Assembly: GCA_033239525.1 (NCBI GenBank)
Contig: BSYO01000011.1
Coordinates: forward strand, 10,445,973 to 10,509,972
Reading direction: 5' to 3'
Length of the DNA: 64,000 nucleotides
Source of the DNA: Nepenthes gracilis
Lineage: Eukaryota > Streptophyta > Magnoliopsida > Caryophyllales > Nepenthaceae
Shown: one piece after another, positions 22,209 to 32,029 of the stretch
How positions within the stretch are numbered: the first letter of the stretch is position 1
Layout of the letters: every line of letters begins with the position of its first letter
Position numbers and translations under genes: made by a program
The notes under the pieces: model-generated
The model's database searches: none
What the model saw: the letters and a program-made list of their open reading frames with translations, nothing else
What the model was told of the DNA's origin: nothing

Positions 22209-22680
22209 AAAGGAATCAAACCATGTCAAAACATTAACAAAGGCAACCAGACACCTCGACGAGAATCACGAAAACTCGGCAAAATCAAAAACCTAAAGCC
22301 AAAGGCAACACCCACAGACAAGTGAAACCTCAAACAAGTAGAGAACATTCCTTCGATCATAATTTAATTTATTTTATTTTATTTTATATTTTTTTTATGA
22401 AACAGATCAGACAACCCCTCGGTCGAAAACTGGACCTGCATTTTTTTTTCAAGAGGAATCAAATCACGTCAAAACACCAACAAAGGCAAACAGACACCCC
22501 GACGAGAATCACGAAAACTCGGCAAAATCAGAAACCTAAAGCCAAAGGCAACACCCACAGACAAGTGAAACCTCAAACAAGTAGAGAACATTCCCTCGGT
22601 CAAATTTTTTTTTGTGGAACAGGTCAGACAATTCCTCGATCGAAAACTGGACCTGTAATTTTTTTTTTTTTTTAAAAAAA
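22204..22680. repeat. Two tandem units of about 240 bp
   Basis: The stretch AAAGGAATCAAACC...GGTCGAAAACTGGACCTG (22207-22445) is repeated at 22452-22660 with few changes. For example, GAGAATCACGAAAACTCGGC occurs at 22261 and 22503. Each unit ends in a T-run. A more diverged relative of the unit lies at 21395-21530. Confidence 0.8.
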
Positions 22681-23088
22681 ACACATCACCAGAGTTAAAC
22701 AGCAACCTCAACCTATGTCTCCCAACAGCCAGAAAATCAGCAGAGAGGGCAACCCAAGATCATGATTCCCTTCCATCAAAGTCACTGACAACGAGCTGCA
22801 GACAAAGGTAATCTGCACCTTGAAGCACAAACACCAGGATACACAGGAGCTAGCAGGAAGTCACCACGCAGACCCTTCCATTTCCCAACACCCAAGATCA
22901 CCAACCCAAAGTCACCAACCATAATCAAGGAAACGCCACCAGCATTGATGCAATGTCCTCACTAACCGCTGGAGGACAAATTCCAACAATCCAAAGTAGT
23001 TTTGTTCACCCCGTTATATGCAATGGTAGTCCTTCGTGTCTCAATTCTCTTTCTCAAAAGCCATGTCTCATGAAGAAGAAGGGCTCCA

Positions 23089-23097
23089 ATATATAAA
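23089..23097 (-). promoter_or_regulatory. TATA-like box of the element D LTR
   Basis: The minus strand reads CCTTTATATATTGG. It lies downstream of a GC-rich array (23148-23400) with repeated GAGCGCC/CTCAAGCGC motifs. The homologous site in the 5' LTR is near 44860. Confidence 0.5.
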
Positions 23098-23147
23098 GGA
23101 GTCCAAAACAAGTATAAAATAAAAGAGCCATTAGAGACAAAAGATAC

Positions 23148-23400
23148 CGCACCGCTCAAGCGCCTATTGGGCGTGCGGTGGGCACAGAATAGGGTTTAGG
23201 GAAATCGGGCCTAGCATTTGAGCGCCCGGTTCTAGAAAACATGCCTAGGTGGCGTCTCTGGGGCTCGATGAGCACTTGGTTCTGGAAAATGCGCCTGGAT
23301 GGAGCTTCGGATACTCATCAAGCGCCCGATTTTGGAAAGTGCACCATTCTAGCGCCTCGGCGCTCATCAAGCGCCACTTTTGGGAAGACTTGGGGCGAGT
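23148..23400 (-). repeat. GC-rich motif array in the U3 of the element D LTR
   Basis: Six or more spaced copies of a (T/C)(C/T)AAGCGCC / GAGCGCCC(G) motif alternate with TTCTGGAAAA-type words, in units of about 45-50 bp. The array lies upstream of the LTR TATA-like box, like the arrays in the gypsy LTRs. Confidence 0.6.
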
Positions 23401-23414
23401 CACAGGAAGGTGTT

Positions 23415-23884
23415 CCCCGGCTGGGTATGTTGTTCTTTTGCTTGGATTGTAGGTATGCTTATTCATAACGGGAATGGATGACCTTACTGGAAGTCCTGTG
23501 TACGCATAGTGCTAGGTTACGGACAAATGACCGCGATTGTGATTTGACAGAGAAGTATGAAATGAGCCGTGATGCTGGTGGCTGAGCTAAACAGGGCCTG
23601 GAACTTTCCCAGGCGATTTGGAACTTTCCATGATACTAGACTTGGGTAGATTAGTCTGATGTACTTATCTGTTGATTTCTCAGTTTCCGTCCATGGTAGT
23701 GTGAACGGATGGTATGTCAAATTTTTACGAAGATTCTATAACTAGTTTTTTATTTTCAAGGTGCTCAGGGGATGCCCTGGACTCTATATCCTCCATCCAA
23801 GTTGGCAAAACACTTGATATTAGAATATATGTTTTTATGTAACACTTTTATTTTTCAATACAATTTTACTTATCTATAAAAAAA
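23415..23884 (+). mobile_element. Poly(A) retroposon T7 with 18-bp target duplication
   Basis: 470 bp, plus orientation. The duplicates GAGTCACAGGAAGGTGTT (23397-23414) and GAGTTACAGGAAGGCGTT (23885-23902) differ at two positions. The tail includes GCTCAGGGGATGCCCTGG and a hairpin with arms at 23785-23802 and 23812-23829. It then has TTTACTTATCTATA and a short A-run. The empty site is preserved at 45112-45135 in the other LTR. Confidence 0.85.
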
Positions 23885-23980
23885 GAGTTACAGGAAGGCG
23901 TTAAAGTTGAGCATGTGACGATGATGGCCCTTGGGTATGAAACTGATAAAGATCTTCTAGGCAAATATGTTGTTGTAGAT

Positions 23981-24634
23981 TTTTTTTTGATAAGTAATTA
24001 ATGTTTGATTAAATTAAAAAATATACAAGTTTCTATTCTACCTCCAAGTGTTTTGCCGACTTAGAGATAGAATAAAATCGCTAGGGCATTCCCCGAGCAC
24101 ACCATACATGAAACATGAAACTAAGAGAGAGTATACAAGGGAATAACAACCGGTCAAGATCATCATCCAACCAGCCCAAAACTGCAGCCTCATTACAGAA
24201 GAGAGCCTGGGAGCAATCTTCCAACCTCCAAGTCACAAAGATAGTCGAACTGTCCAACCCGGGAGAGTGTGAGAGAAGGCTCAGTGTGTCCAGCATAGCC
24301 AACCTTCCATGTCGTTCCAAGCTGGCGGCCAAACAGGGTAATGTAAATCAGCCAGACTTCACCTACCTGCCGCCAACAGTACCAGGAGCTTGCGAGAGCA
24401 GGAGCCAAATAGTCCAAAAGAACTTCTTCGTCCAGTCAACGGGGATCCATTCCGGGAAGTTGTGAGAGAACCAGCCCAACCTGCAACCACATAACTGCCA
24501 CGCCAGAAGCGGAGGCTTGTAAGCGCGGGAGCCATATAGCCCAAAAGCTCCTCTTCATTTAAGTCAGTAGGGGTCCAAACCGGGAATTTAGGAGAAAACC
24601 AACATTCAAGTACTTAGTCTCAAGGAGAAGTAGC
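23981..24634 (-). mobile_element. Poly(A) retroposon T8 with 17-bp target duplication
   Basis: The minus-strand element starts with a T-run at 23981 and the tail ATAAGTAATTAATG. The hairpin arms are ATTCTACCTCCAAGT / ACTTAGAGATAGAAT (24035-24049 and 24059-24073), followed by CGCTAGGGCATTCCCCGAGC. Duplicates are AATATGTTGTTGTAGAT (23964-23980) and AATATGTTGTCGTAGAT (24635-24651). The body has two or three degenerate tandem units (GGAGCC-ATAGYCCAAAAG...CCGGGAA) with a period of about 126 bp at 24385 and 24511. The empty site is at 45183-45200. Confidence 0.85.
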
Positions 24635-24704
24635 AATATGTTGTCGTAGATACCAAATACTTTGACACGGTCACGGAATATATCAATATAAAAGACGACT
24701 AACA

Positions 24705-24717
24705 ATCTCTCCCTTTG
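24705..24717 (-). other. Polypurine tract of element D
   Basis: The minus strand reads AAAGGGAGAGAT directly before the LTR start TGTTAG. Further purine tracts (AAAGGGGGAG, GAGGGGGAGC, GAGGGGGAA) lie at 25080-25150 in the 3' untranslated part, as is common in this lineage. Confidence 0.75.
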
Positions 24718-25173
24718 ACAATTTCATGACAAAACCCTATACAAAATAAGAAAATAAAATACCAAATAAGTATGGGTTCAGACACTACCGAAATAGAACC
24801 CATGTATATCAAAATTAACGCCAAGATACAAGTGACACAATACATAACCAAATAAAATTATGGACAAGAACACGGCTGAGTTGCAGTGGACTAGTAGAGA
24901 GCCAAGAGAAAACTATAAGAACGAGACAGCCATGGTTAGTATAGAAATAACAATAGTAGATAAACAGAACAACAGCTACCAAAGAACCATTGGTAATCAT
25001 AAATAGAGGATGGATACGAAGATAGAAACAAAAGAAGCATAATAGTAAAATGTATAATGGAATATAATAGTAAACAGCAATTCCCCCTCAAAAAATGTGT
25101 AAAATGTATAAGCTCCCCCTCACAATAGTAAAGACTACTCCCCCTTTTTGTCATGAATGACAAAGGGGCTAAA

Positions 25174-26260
25174 CTAAGAGAGATTGCCGAGACGAAGTTG
25201 GATGAGGATCCTCCGCCGACTGATAATGGAACCACTCCTCTTGAGTAGGAAGCCAAGAGTCAAGACACTCAAGCACCTCAGATTGAAACTGCTCCTAAGA
25301 ATCTGCCACATACTGAAGGCGGGACGCCAACTACTCACGGGATGTGGACAACCGAACCAGCTATTGAGAGATACGAGCGAGAATGCCCAGAGTGAGAGAG
25401 GAGGTAGAGGTAGACGAGCGGGAGAGACGCGACGGGCTTGGAGAAGATGGCCCAGCCCCATCGAGAGAGGAGGGAGCCACCAAAAGAGCATCATCGAGAG
25501 GATCATCAAAGGAAGGGGAAGGCTGACGAGTGTGGGAGTAGCTCTACTCGAAGGTGAAGTGGGTAATGAGCCGGACAAGAGTCACTCGTGAGAGGTTCGG
25601 ACACAGAACTCCTAACGCCACAAGGAGGTGTTGAATGAGACAACCATGAGATAAGTTGTCATCCTTCTTTGATGTGAAATGGGTGAGTATATGAGTGTAT
25701 AAGTGGAATGGAAGATCAATTGATCACTCACTGAGGAGAGAAAAAAAAAATGAGCTCTGTCAAGGGAGATGGAGGAGAAGTGCGATACTAGAAATAGATT
25801 CATCAGTATAATTCGGCTCATAACCATGCACTAAGGACTGAGAATTTTGGTTTTGAACGAGAACCCATTCCAGGACATGGGGGAGCCGTGTAGAAAAGAA
25901 GCAACATCAGCATGGGGAGGTAAGGACCGTCCCTGAAATGGATAGCTAGGGTGGGCAACATAAGGGATGCCAAGAGTAGCAGCGAGCACGTCTAGGGTAA
26001 TCCGGAGGTGACGCCTCCTCACGAAGGTAAAGAAAGAGTGGAGGGAATAATCATGGTTTTGGCATAAAATTCTTGGATTAGGATGGGGATCAGAGCAATC
26101 AAATTGGTCAGGATGGGCTCCTAGTATTAGGTGGAGAACAATGAGGTGATGGCGGAATCAAGATAAGCAAGGTCAATTTTGCGTTCAAGTGACAGCTCCT
26201 GTTGAGACATCTGGGAAGTAAAGAGCGCTGCAGCGACAGCACTAATGAAGCAGTCGGGCT
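25174..26260 (-). pseudogene. Element D: extra ORF after pol (plant transposon protein-like), split by element C
   Basis: Reading frames at 26127-26260 (SQQELSLERKIDLAYLDSA), 25831-26022 (RRRHLRITLDVLAATLGIP, VAHPSYPF), 25612-25827 (LVSHFSSISLDRAHFFFLS) and 25174-25578 form one colinear, frameshifted protein. The order TLD-LAATLGIP, HP-YP and SHFN-S-RA-FLY matches the domain called putative plant transposon protein that is often found downstream of pol in plant retroelements. Its function is unknown; the term envelope-like has been used, but I see no membrane segment that supports it. The N-terminal side continues at 35523-35590, on the other side of the gypsy insertion, in the same frame. 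Confidence 0.65.
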
Positions 26261-26265
26261 CAAAA
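26261..26265. other. Target-site duplicate CAAAA (left)
   Basis: CAAAA directly precedes the TGTGA end of the 3' LTR of element C. The identical CAAAA follows the 5' LTR at 35518-35522. Confidence 0.9.
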
Positions 26266-28503
26266 TGTGACTGAACATATTTTTTTTCCTCAGAAACTTC
26301 CGTCAAGAGAGAAACATGATTTAGGACCAAAATACAAAGTATAACTTCTATAGAAATTTCAGTAGAGTCTCCTTTGTAATTGGATGAAAACCTAAAAATA
26401 CATGTATAAAATTTGTATAACCAACCAGCAAAAGCATACAACTATCTTTTTATACTATAATTTTTCCACAACACGCTTTCACAGGACCACAGATGCCATT
26501 CATAACATTAATCCATCAAACCATCTACTACATTAACAGTTCATGAGTAAGATGCCATCTAGGACCTATACAAGAATATCTGAAGTATAGAGCGAAAGTT
26601 AAACTATTAACTTGCAGAAACATAATTTTTCCTTTATCATCGCATACATCACATGCATTTCTATACAAAACCTATATATACATAAATGTCTATAGGTATA
26701 AAATTCATATACAAAATCACATATTAAGTCAAGTCTTTACATTCAACTAATTCTCCAAAATGGTTCCAAAATGCTTCAAATCCTCAAAAGTCTTCAGAAG
26801 ATGGTTTAAGTCACTCTTTCTCGTCAAGTAGTAGCTCTACAATCTCATCTGGAGGGAAAAAAATAGTAAAACAGTAAGCCAAAGCCCAACAAGGTACATG
26901 CAGATATGTAGTAAATCAGTTACGTAGAAAGTTGTGAAACCATGCAGAAACAGAACGGTTAAGCAGAATAGAACATAGAAAATAAAAAAAGTATATTTGA
27001 CTATAATTAAACTCAGAAATCAGTGCAATTCAGAAAGCAGAGTCAGAAACTCTCTTTTATATCAGTACAGAACAGTAGTACAAAATAGAACAGTAACGGA
27101 CCATGCTAGTAGGCCCTACTAGCTGAGGGGGCGAATGATTGAAGATAGATTGTGTACATCTCCTCACAATCCAAGGTTATAAATAGAAATAGAAGATCCC
27201 ATCTCATGGGATCAGTATAGGTGTGTATCCCGAAGGTAGGCCAGAACTAGAATCTTTTCTCCTGACCGTAAACTCCCAAGGAAGGGCAAACCACATATAA
27301 CTCCATGGACAGAGTTATCCTCGATCACCAACGTAACGTTCTAAGACATGTCGGAGAACCTAACTTGATTGTAATCAGTCTTGGATCCTAAATAACAGTA
27401 TCAGAAATAACTTCTTAATTGAATACCTTCTTTCGTATCAAAGTTTCACAATTACCCTTCGGTTAACTTCAAAATGCTCAGAATACACAGTAACGGTCTA
27501 AAAACCCTTCAGTTTTACTTCAGAAGTGCTTGGTGATTTATCTGTATAAGTCTATGTAAAATTTTCAAAAATAAATTATATCAGGAGTTTCATTTCAATA
27601 CCAATTAATTTTTATATAACAGAAACTACGGTTAAAAATTATTAAAACCACTTCATTTTCTTACCTAAGGTTTCGCCAAAACTTTCGGACTCAAATCAAA
27701 CGCCAAACATGTATTTATTCATAAAATCAACGCCATAAATCCAAATACATATACTAAATCATGCAATTTAACCAAAAATCCATAATATTTTCGAGTTAGG
27801 GTTTCATCACATCCTTCCGGAACCAAAACGAACACTAATTACATGCTTATTTATGAAATCGAAGCCAAATCTTGCAATACACATGAGTAAACATAAAATT
27901 TAACCGAACAATTGAGGGAAACATGCTTCGTTTGCTTTAAACATGCAACAATATAATTTTAGAGCATTTTCATTTATCTTGAAACAAGATAAAACGGTAA
28001 AAACGGAAAACTACGTCCGAGGTACACTTGCCTGAGCCAGATCCACCGTTATTTTTACCAGGAGTGGATCGGAACGAGTGATTTCCCCTTTTTCCTCTTC
28101 TCTTCTCCCTCCACTTCCTTTGTGCTTCAGCTGCTTTCCCCTTTTCCCTTCCCTTTATAACAAAAACGAAATCAAAACATGGGTAAAAATCGCGACCGTG
28201 CTCGAGCGCGTGGCATTCTGCCAGTGTCCGCTCGAATGCCCAGCAAGCGCGTGGCAAGCGCAGGGTCTCTACCATGGGCTCGCTCGAGCGCGCCTAGCGC
28301 ACGGTGAGCGGCAATGAACTGGATTTTGTGCTTGCTGCTGCACCTCGAGCACGCAGCAGGTGCAACTCTGCTGCTTGCTAAACTCAGGTATTTTTCAACT
28401 TTTTACTTTCAACCCTCATTTTTCAATGAATGATTTGCCTCTTATAAATTATCATCATTTTAATTATTTCCAATTATCATATTTTCGGATCCGGGGCCTC
28501 ACA
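26266..28503 (-). mobile_element. Element C: 3' LTR
   Basis: 2238 bp. The minus strand starts TGTGAGGCCCCGG (28503) and ends TTCAGTCACA (26266). It contains a U3 array of CTCGAGCGC words (28195-28360), a TATAAA box on the minus strand (28154-28159) and a CT-rich leader. Landmarks shared with the 5' LTR include GCGAATGATYGA (27130 and 34118) and the CTGACCGTAA block (27263 and 34250). Confidence 0.92.
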
Positions 28504-28516
28504 CTCTCCCTCACTT
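28504..28516 (-). other. Polypurine tract of element C
   Basis: The minus strand reads AAGTGAGGGAGAG immediately before TGTGAGGCCCC. This is the expected position. Confidence 0.85.
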
Positions 28517-28559
28517 AAAAAAATTTCGTCATCGAAATTAAACAAAATTACATACCTCA

Positions 28560-28919
28560 AGAAAACAAGTGGGGATATTTGCTTCGGATTTCCTCTTCGC
28601 GCTCTCAAGTGGCCTCCTCCGGTGGATGATTTCTCCAAAGTATCTTCACCAAGGGAATAGTTTTCGTATGTAACTTTTGATCATTTCGATCCAGAATCTG
28701 TAGCGGTTCCTCGATATAGGATAAATCCTTGTCGATAGCCAAGGATCCATAGTCAATCACATGTGCAGGATTGTAAACATACTTCCGAAGCATCGATACA
28801 TGAAATATATCGTATATGCCCGTCAGACTAGGTGGTAGCGCCAACCTGTAAGCTTCCTCCCTGATCCTTTCCAGAATCTCAAAAGCACCGATGAGCCGCG
28901 ACTTTAGTTTTCCCTTCAC
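28560..28919 (-). pseudogene. Element C: integrase C-terminus and chromodomain-like tail
   Basis: The 104-codon ORF (28605-28919) reads GAFEILERIREEAYRLALPP, then IYDIFHVSMLRKYVYNPAHV, and ends in IPLVKILWRNHPPEEATWE. The final codons continue to about 28565 in a shifted frame. Same lineage and order as the element B copy at 6990-7480. Confidence 0.88.
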
Positions 28920-28924
28920 TCCAA

Positions 28925-29660
28925 ATCAGAACGTTCCCTTGGATGGTGAGACTTTTAGAAAAATAATGTCTCCTACTTTAAAGTTCAATTCTATCCTCCT
29001 CCTATTACATAACTTTTCTGTCTACTTTGAATAATCTTCATATTATCATGGATCAGCTTAATTTTTTTCACCATTTTCTTCACAATCTCTGGACCCAAAA
29101 TCTTTTTATCTCCAATTTCCTCCCCATGAATTGATGACCTGTGTTTTCTCTCATACAATGCCTCAAAAGGTGCAATGCCAATACTAACCTGATAAGTATT
29201 ATTATAAGCAAATTCAGCCAGCGCTAGATAAGTGTCCCAACTTCCTTTCATCTCTAAAATAGAGGCCCTTAACATATCCTCAAGAATCTGAATGGTAAGT
29301 TTAGATTGGCCACAGTTTTGGGGTGATTCGCAATACTAAATTTCAACTCTGTCCTCAGTTCCCTATGCAAACTTTCCCAAAACCTCGAGACAAAACGGGA
29401 TATTTATCAGATACAATGGACACAGAAACTCTATGAAACCTCACGATCTCGTTCATATATAACTAAGCCAACCTATCATGTGAATAGGTCACCCTGATCG
29501 CCAAGAAGTTGGCTGATTCTGTCAGCCGATCAACTATAACTCAAACGGCGTCATGATTCCTAGAAGTCCTTGGTAAACTCGATACAAAATCCATAACAAT
29601 ATCTTTCCATTTCAGCTCGGGATCGGCATAGACTGTAACAATCTAGAATGCTTCCTCCTC
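28925..29660 (-). pseudogene. Element C: integrase core
   Basis: The part at 28991-29275 carries LALAEFAYNNTYQVSIGIAP and FEALYERKHRSSIH. Upstream frames show the SDRDP-like and DAVWVIVDRLT-like segments (about 29400-29580), with several stops. The block that normally holds the catalytic glutamate reads GQSKLTIQILED (about 29285-29320), so the acid appears to be lysine. Inactive. Confidence 0.8.
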
Positions 29661-30330
29661 TTAGCTTTCACTTGCTAACACACCAGGTATTTCTCCACAT
29701 AAGCCATGATATCTCTCTTCATGTTCCTCCACCAGAAGGTTTTCTTCAAATCCTGATACATTTTATTCATTCAAAGGTGGATCGTATACCTGGACCGGTA
29801 AGCCCCCTTCAAAATCTTCTCCTTCAATTCTCTATCATCCGGTATATATAATCGGTTTCTAAACCTAAACATTCCAGCAGTCCAGACATTAAAATCAGCT
29901 TAAGATTCCTTATAAAGATCACTTACAACATCCATAAGGAACAGATCATTCACTTGCTTTTCTTTAACTTTGTTGACTACTTTCGGTTGAATTTGAAGAT
30001 ACGACAGGAGCATTCTATTACCTTTAGCATAACGTTAGATGTCACATTGTTTCAGGTAATCCAACATTTCTATCTGCTTGATTTGCAATTGAGCCACATA
30101 TCCCGATCGGCGACTCAATGTTTCTGCAACTACATTGGCCTTCCCTGGCTTATACTATATCTCACAGTCATAATCTTTTAAGAAATCCAACAATCTCCTT
30201 TACCTCATGTTAAGTTTTTTTTTGTAAAAATAGGTACTTCAAACTCTTATGATTAGAATACACAAGAAATTTTTCACCATACAAATAATATCTCCAAATT
30301 TTTAAGGCAAAAATAACAACAACAAGTTCT
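29661..30330 (-). pseudogene. Element C: integrase zinc finger and RNase H end
   Basis: Minus-strand fragments include [20 protein letters not shown] (about 29690-29750), in which the first cysteine of the CxxC pair has become tyrosine, followed by a stop. Upstream are ADALSR-like and [13 protein letters not shown] segments. No long ORF remains. Confidence 0.75.
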
Positions 30331-30640
30331 AGATCATGAGTAGGGTAGTTCTTCTATGCACTTTTCGTTGCCTAGATCCATAAGCTACAACCTTACCGTG
30401 CTGCATCAATACGCATCCTAGACCCACCTTAGAGGCGTCGCAGTACACCTCAAAGCCTCCTGAACCCTCTGGAATAATCAATACTAGAGCGGTAGTCAAG
30501 CGATCCTTTAGTTCCTGAAAGTTCATATCACACTCTTGAATCCATATAAACTTAGCCTCATTCTTCAGTAATTGAGTTAGGGGCATAGTAATCTGTGAGA
30601 AATTCTCTACAAAATTTCTGTAATACCCGTCATGCCTAGA
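30329..30640 (-). pseudogene. Element C: RNase H
   Basis: An 85-codon ORF with PLTQLLKNEAKFIW, CDMNFQELKDRLTTALVLII and [27 protein letters not shown]. The first catalytic aspartate (in YCDAS) is present. A frame change follows where the HDLELAA segment should begin. Confidence 0.85.
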
Positions 30641-31260
30641 AAGCCCTAACCTCAGTCACAAAAGCCGGCCTGCTCTAATTTGTAACAACCTCTACTTTTC
30701 TTGGATCCATAGAAATACCACCATCAGAAATTACATGTCTCAAAAATATCACATTCTCTAGCCAAAATTCACATTTACTCAGCTCAGCATACAATTTTTT
30801 CTTGTGGAGTACTTGAAGTACTATCCTCAAATGAATCTAGTGTTCCTCATAATCCTTTGAATAAATCAGGATATCATCAATAAACACCACCATAAATTTA
30901 TCCAAGTATGGCCTAAACACCCTATTCATCAGATTCATAAAAGTAGTTGGAGCATTTATAAGGCCAAAAGACATAACAAGAAACTCATAATGGCCACAAT
31001 GTGTCCGAAAAGCAGTCTTAGCCATGTTTTCTGGCCTGATCCTCAATTGATAATAATCGGACCTCAAATCGATCTTCGAGAACACCTGAGATCCTTGCAA
31101 CTAATCAAATAAATCACAATACGCGGTAGAGGATACTTATTCTTAATCGTGATTTTATTCTTATGATAATCAACACACAGCCGTAAAGACCCATCTTTCT
31201 TCCTCACAAACAATACTAGTGCACCCCAAGGAGATACACTCGGTCTGATAAAGTCATTGT
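30641..31260 (-). pseudogene. Element C: reverse transcriptase
   Basis: The ORF at 30837-31100 holds [33 protein letters not shown] and the catalytic [15 protein letters not shown]. The RT fingers ([20 protein letters not shown] region, 31130-31240) lie in another frame with stops. The thumb with the KCEFWL-type motif lies at 30700-30830. The catalytic pair DD is kept, although the frame is broken. Confidence 0.88.
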
Positions 31261-31276
31261 TTAACAGCTTCTGTAA

Positions 31277-31516
31277 TTACAATTTCAACTTCTTCAATTC
31301 AGCCGGAGCCATACGATTAGGGGTCTTAGAAACTGGACTAACACCAGGAACAATAGTAATTTCAAACTCAATCTCCCGATGTGGAGGTAATCCAAGTAAC
31401 TCCTCTAAAAATACATCCTCAAAATCGCAGACAACTAGGATGTCCTTAGCCGGCACACTATGCCTCCCAATAGTGCAGGCATATACCAAGTAAACTTTAC
31501 ATCCACTTTTCATCAA
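31277..31516 (-). pseudogene. Element C: protease-RT linker
   Basis: 79 codons: VCDFEDVFLEELLGLPPHRE, IEFEITIVPGVSPVSKTP and NRMAPAELKKL. This conserved linker precedes the RT fingers in Tekay-like pol. Confidence 0.85.
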
Positions 31517-31520
31517 ATGT

Positions 31521-31963
31521 TTAGTATGTAAAGCAGAGATTAATACAGGTACCCCTTTTTCTTAATGCCTTGTAGAAAAAGAGTTCCATCCTAGGAATAT
31601 TAAAACAATTCATCTTTAGAAAATAATCAATACTGGCATGATATTTGACCGGCCAGTCCATCCTTAAAATCACATCAAAATCACCCATGTTCAACAAGAC
31701 CAAATCCACAACCAAACATTTCCTATTCACCTCAACTATACATCCAGAATATATAACATCCGTAATCACAGGGGACCCAGTGGGAGCACACATAGATAAT
31801 TCACAATCAAACATACACAGGCAGATACAATGTAACATGTAAATCGCGGAGAAATAAAGGAATGAGTAGATCCCGAGTCAAACAATATAGATGCAGAAAC
31901 TCCACAAATAGAAAGAGTAACTTCCACGACATTCGGAGATGCCTCTAGGTCTTGAACAGTCAC
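31521..31963 (-). pseudogene. Element C: aspartic protease
   Basis: Two overlapping frames. The first (31766-31963) carries the active-site motif ILFDSGSTHSFIS. The second (31521-31838) carries DVILRMDWPVKYHASIDYF, the conserved GMDWL-type motif, with arginine in place of glycine. The protease releases gag and pol proteins. A frameshift lies between the two halves. Confidence 0.85.
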
Positions 31964-32029
31964 TACGAAGGCCTTTGCTGAGACAGTAGGCTTTTTTCCT
32001 TCTAGCCTCAGAGGTAATGGACAGTATTT

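Larger units (their letters stand above)
20755..22990 (-). mobile_element. Poly(A) retroposon T5 (composite, with internal tandem repeats)
   Basis: It begins with T-runs at 20755 and the family tail (GGTAAGTAAG; hairpin arms about 20815-20831 and 20841-20857; CGCTAGGGTATACC). It extends leftward-reading to about 22990, where LTR homology resumes (TATGCAATGGTAGTCC). It carries 240-bp repeat units and the inserted copy T6. The element D LTR at 44760 has no such insert. The 5' border and the target duplication are not resolved (only CAATGTC is shared), so this may be several insertions. Confidence 0.6.
19379..24704 (-). mobile_element. 3' LTR of element D, carrying nested retroposons
   Basis: The minus strand begins TGTTAGTCGTC at 24704, directly after the polypurine tract, and ends near 19379. 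It aligns piece by piece with the 5' LTR: 19379-19640 with 41292-41578, 20573-20750 with 44590-44760, 23010-23130 with 44785-44915, 23886-23980 with 45105-45200, and 24652-24690 with 45203-45235. Subtracting inserts T4-T8 leaves about 1.1 kb. The TG at the left end has decayed to TA. Confidence 0.8.

Noticed and set aside
21400..22680. Possible CRISPR-like array from regular repeats
   Set aside because: Units are about 240 bp, AT-rich with T-runs, in plant nuclear DNA, with no short repeat and spacer structure.
25184..25591. 135-codon plus-strand ORF rich in arginine
   Set aside because: It is the reverse of the extra ORF of element D, whose minus-strand reading matches a known domain pattern.
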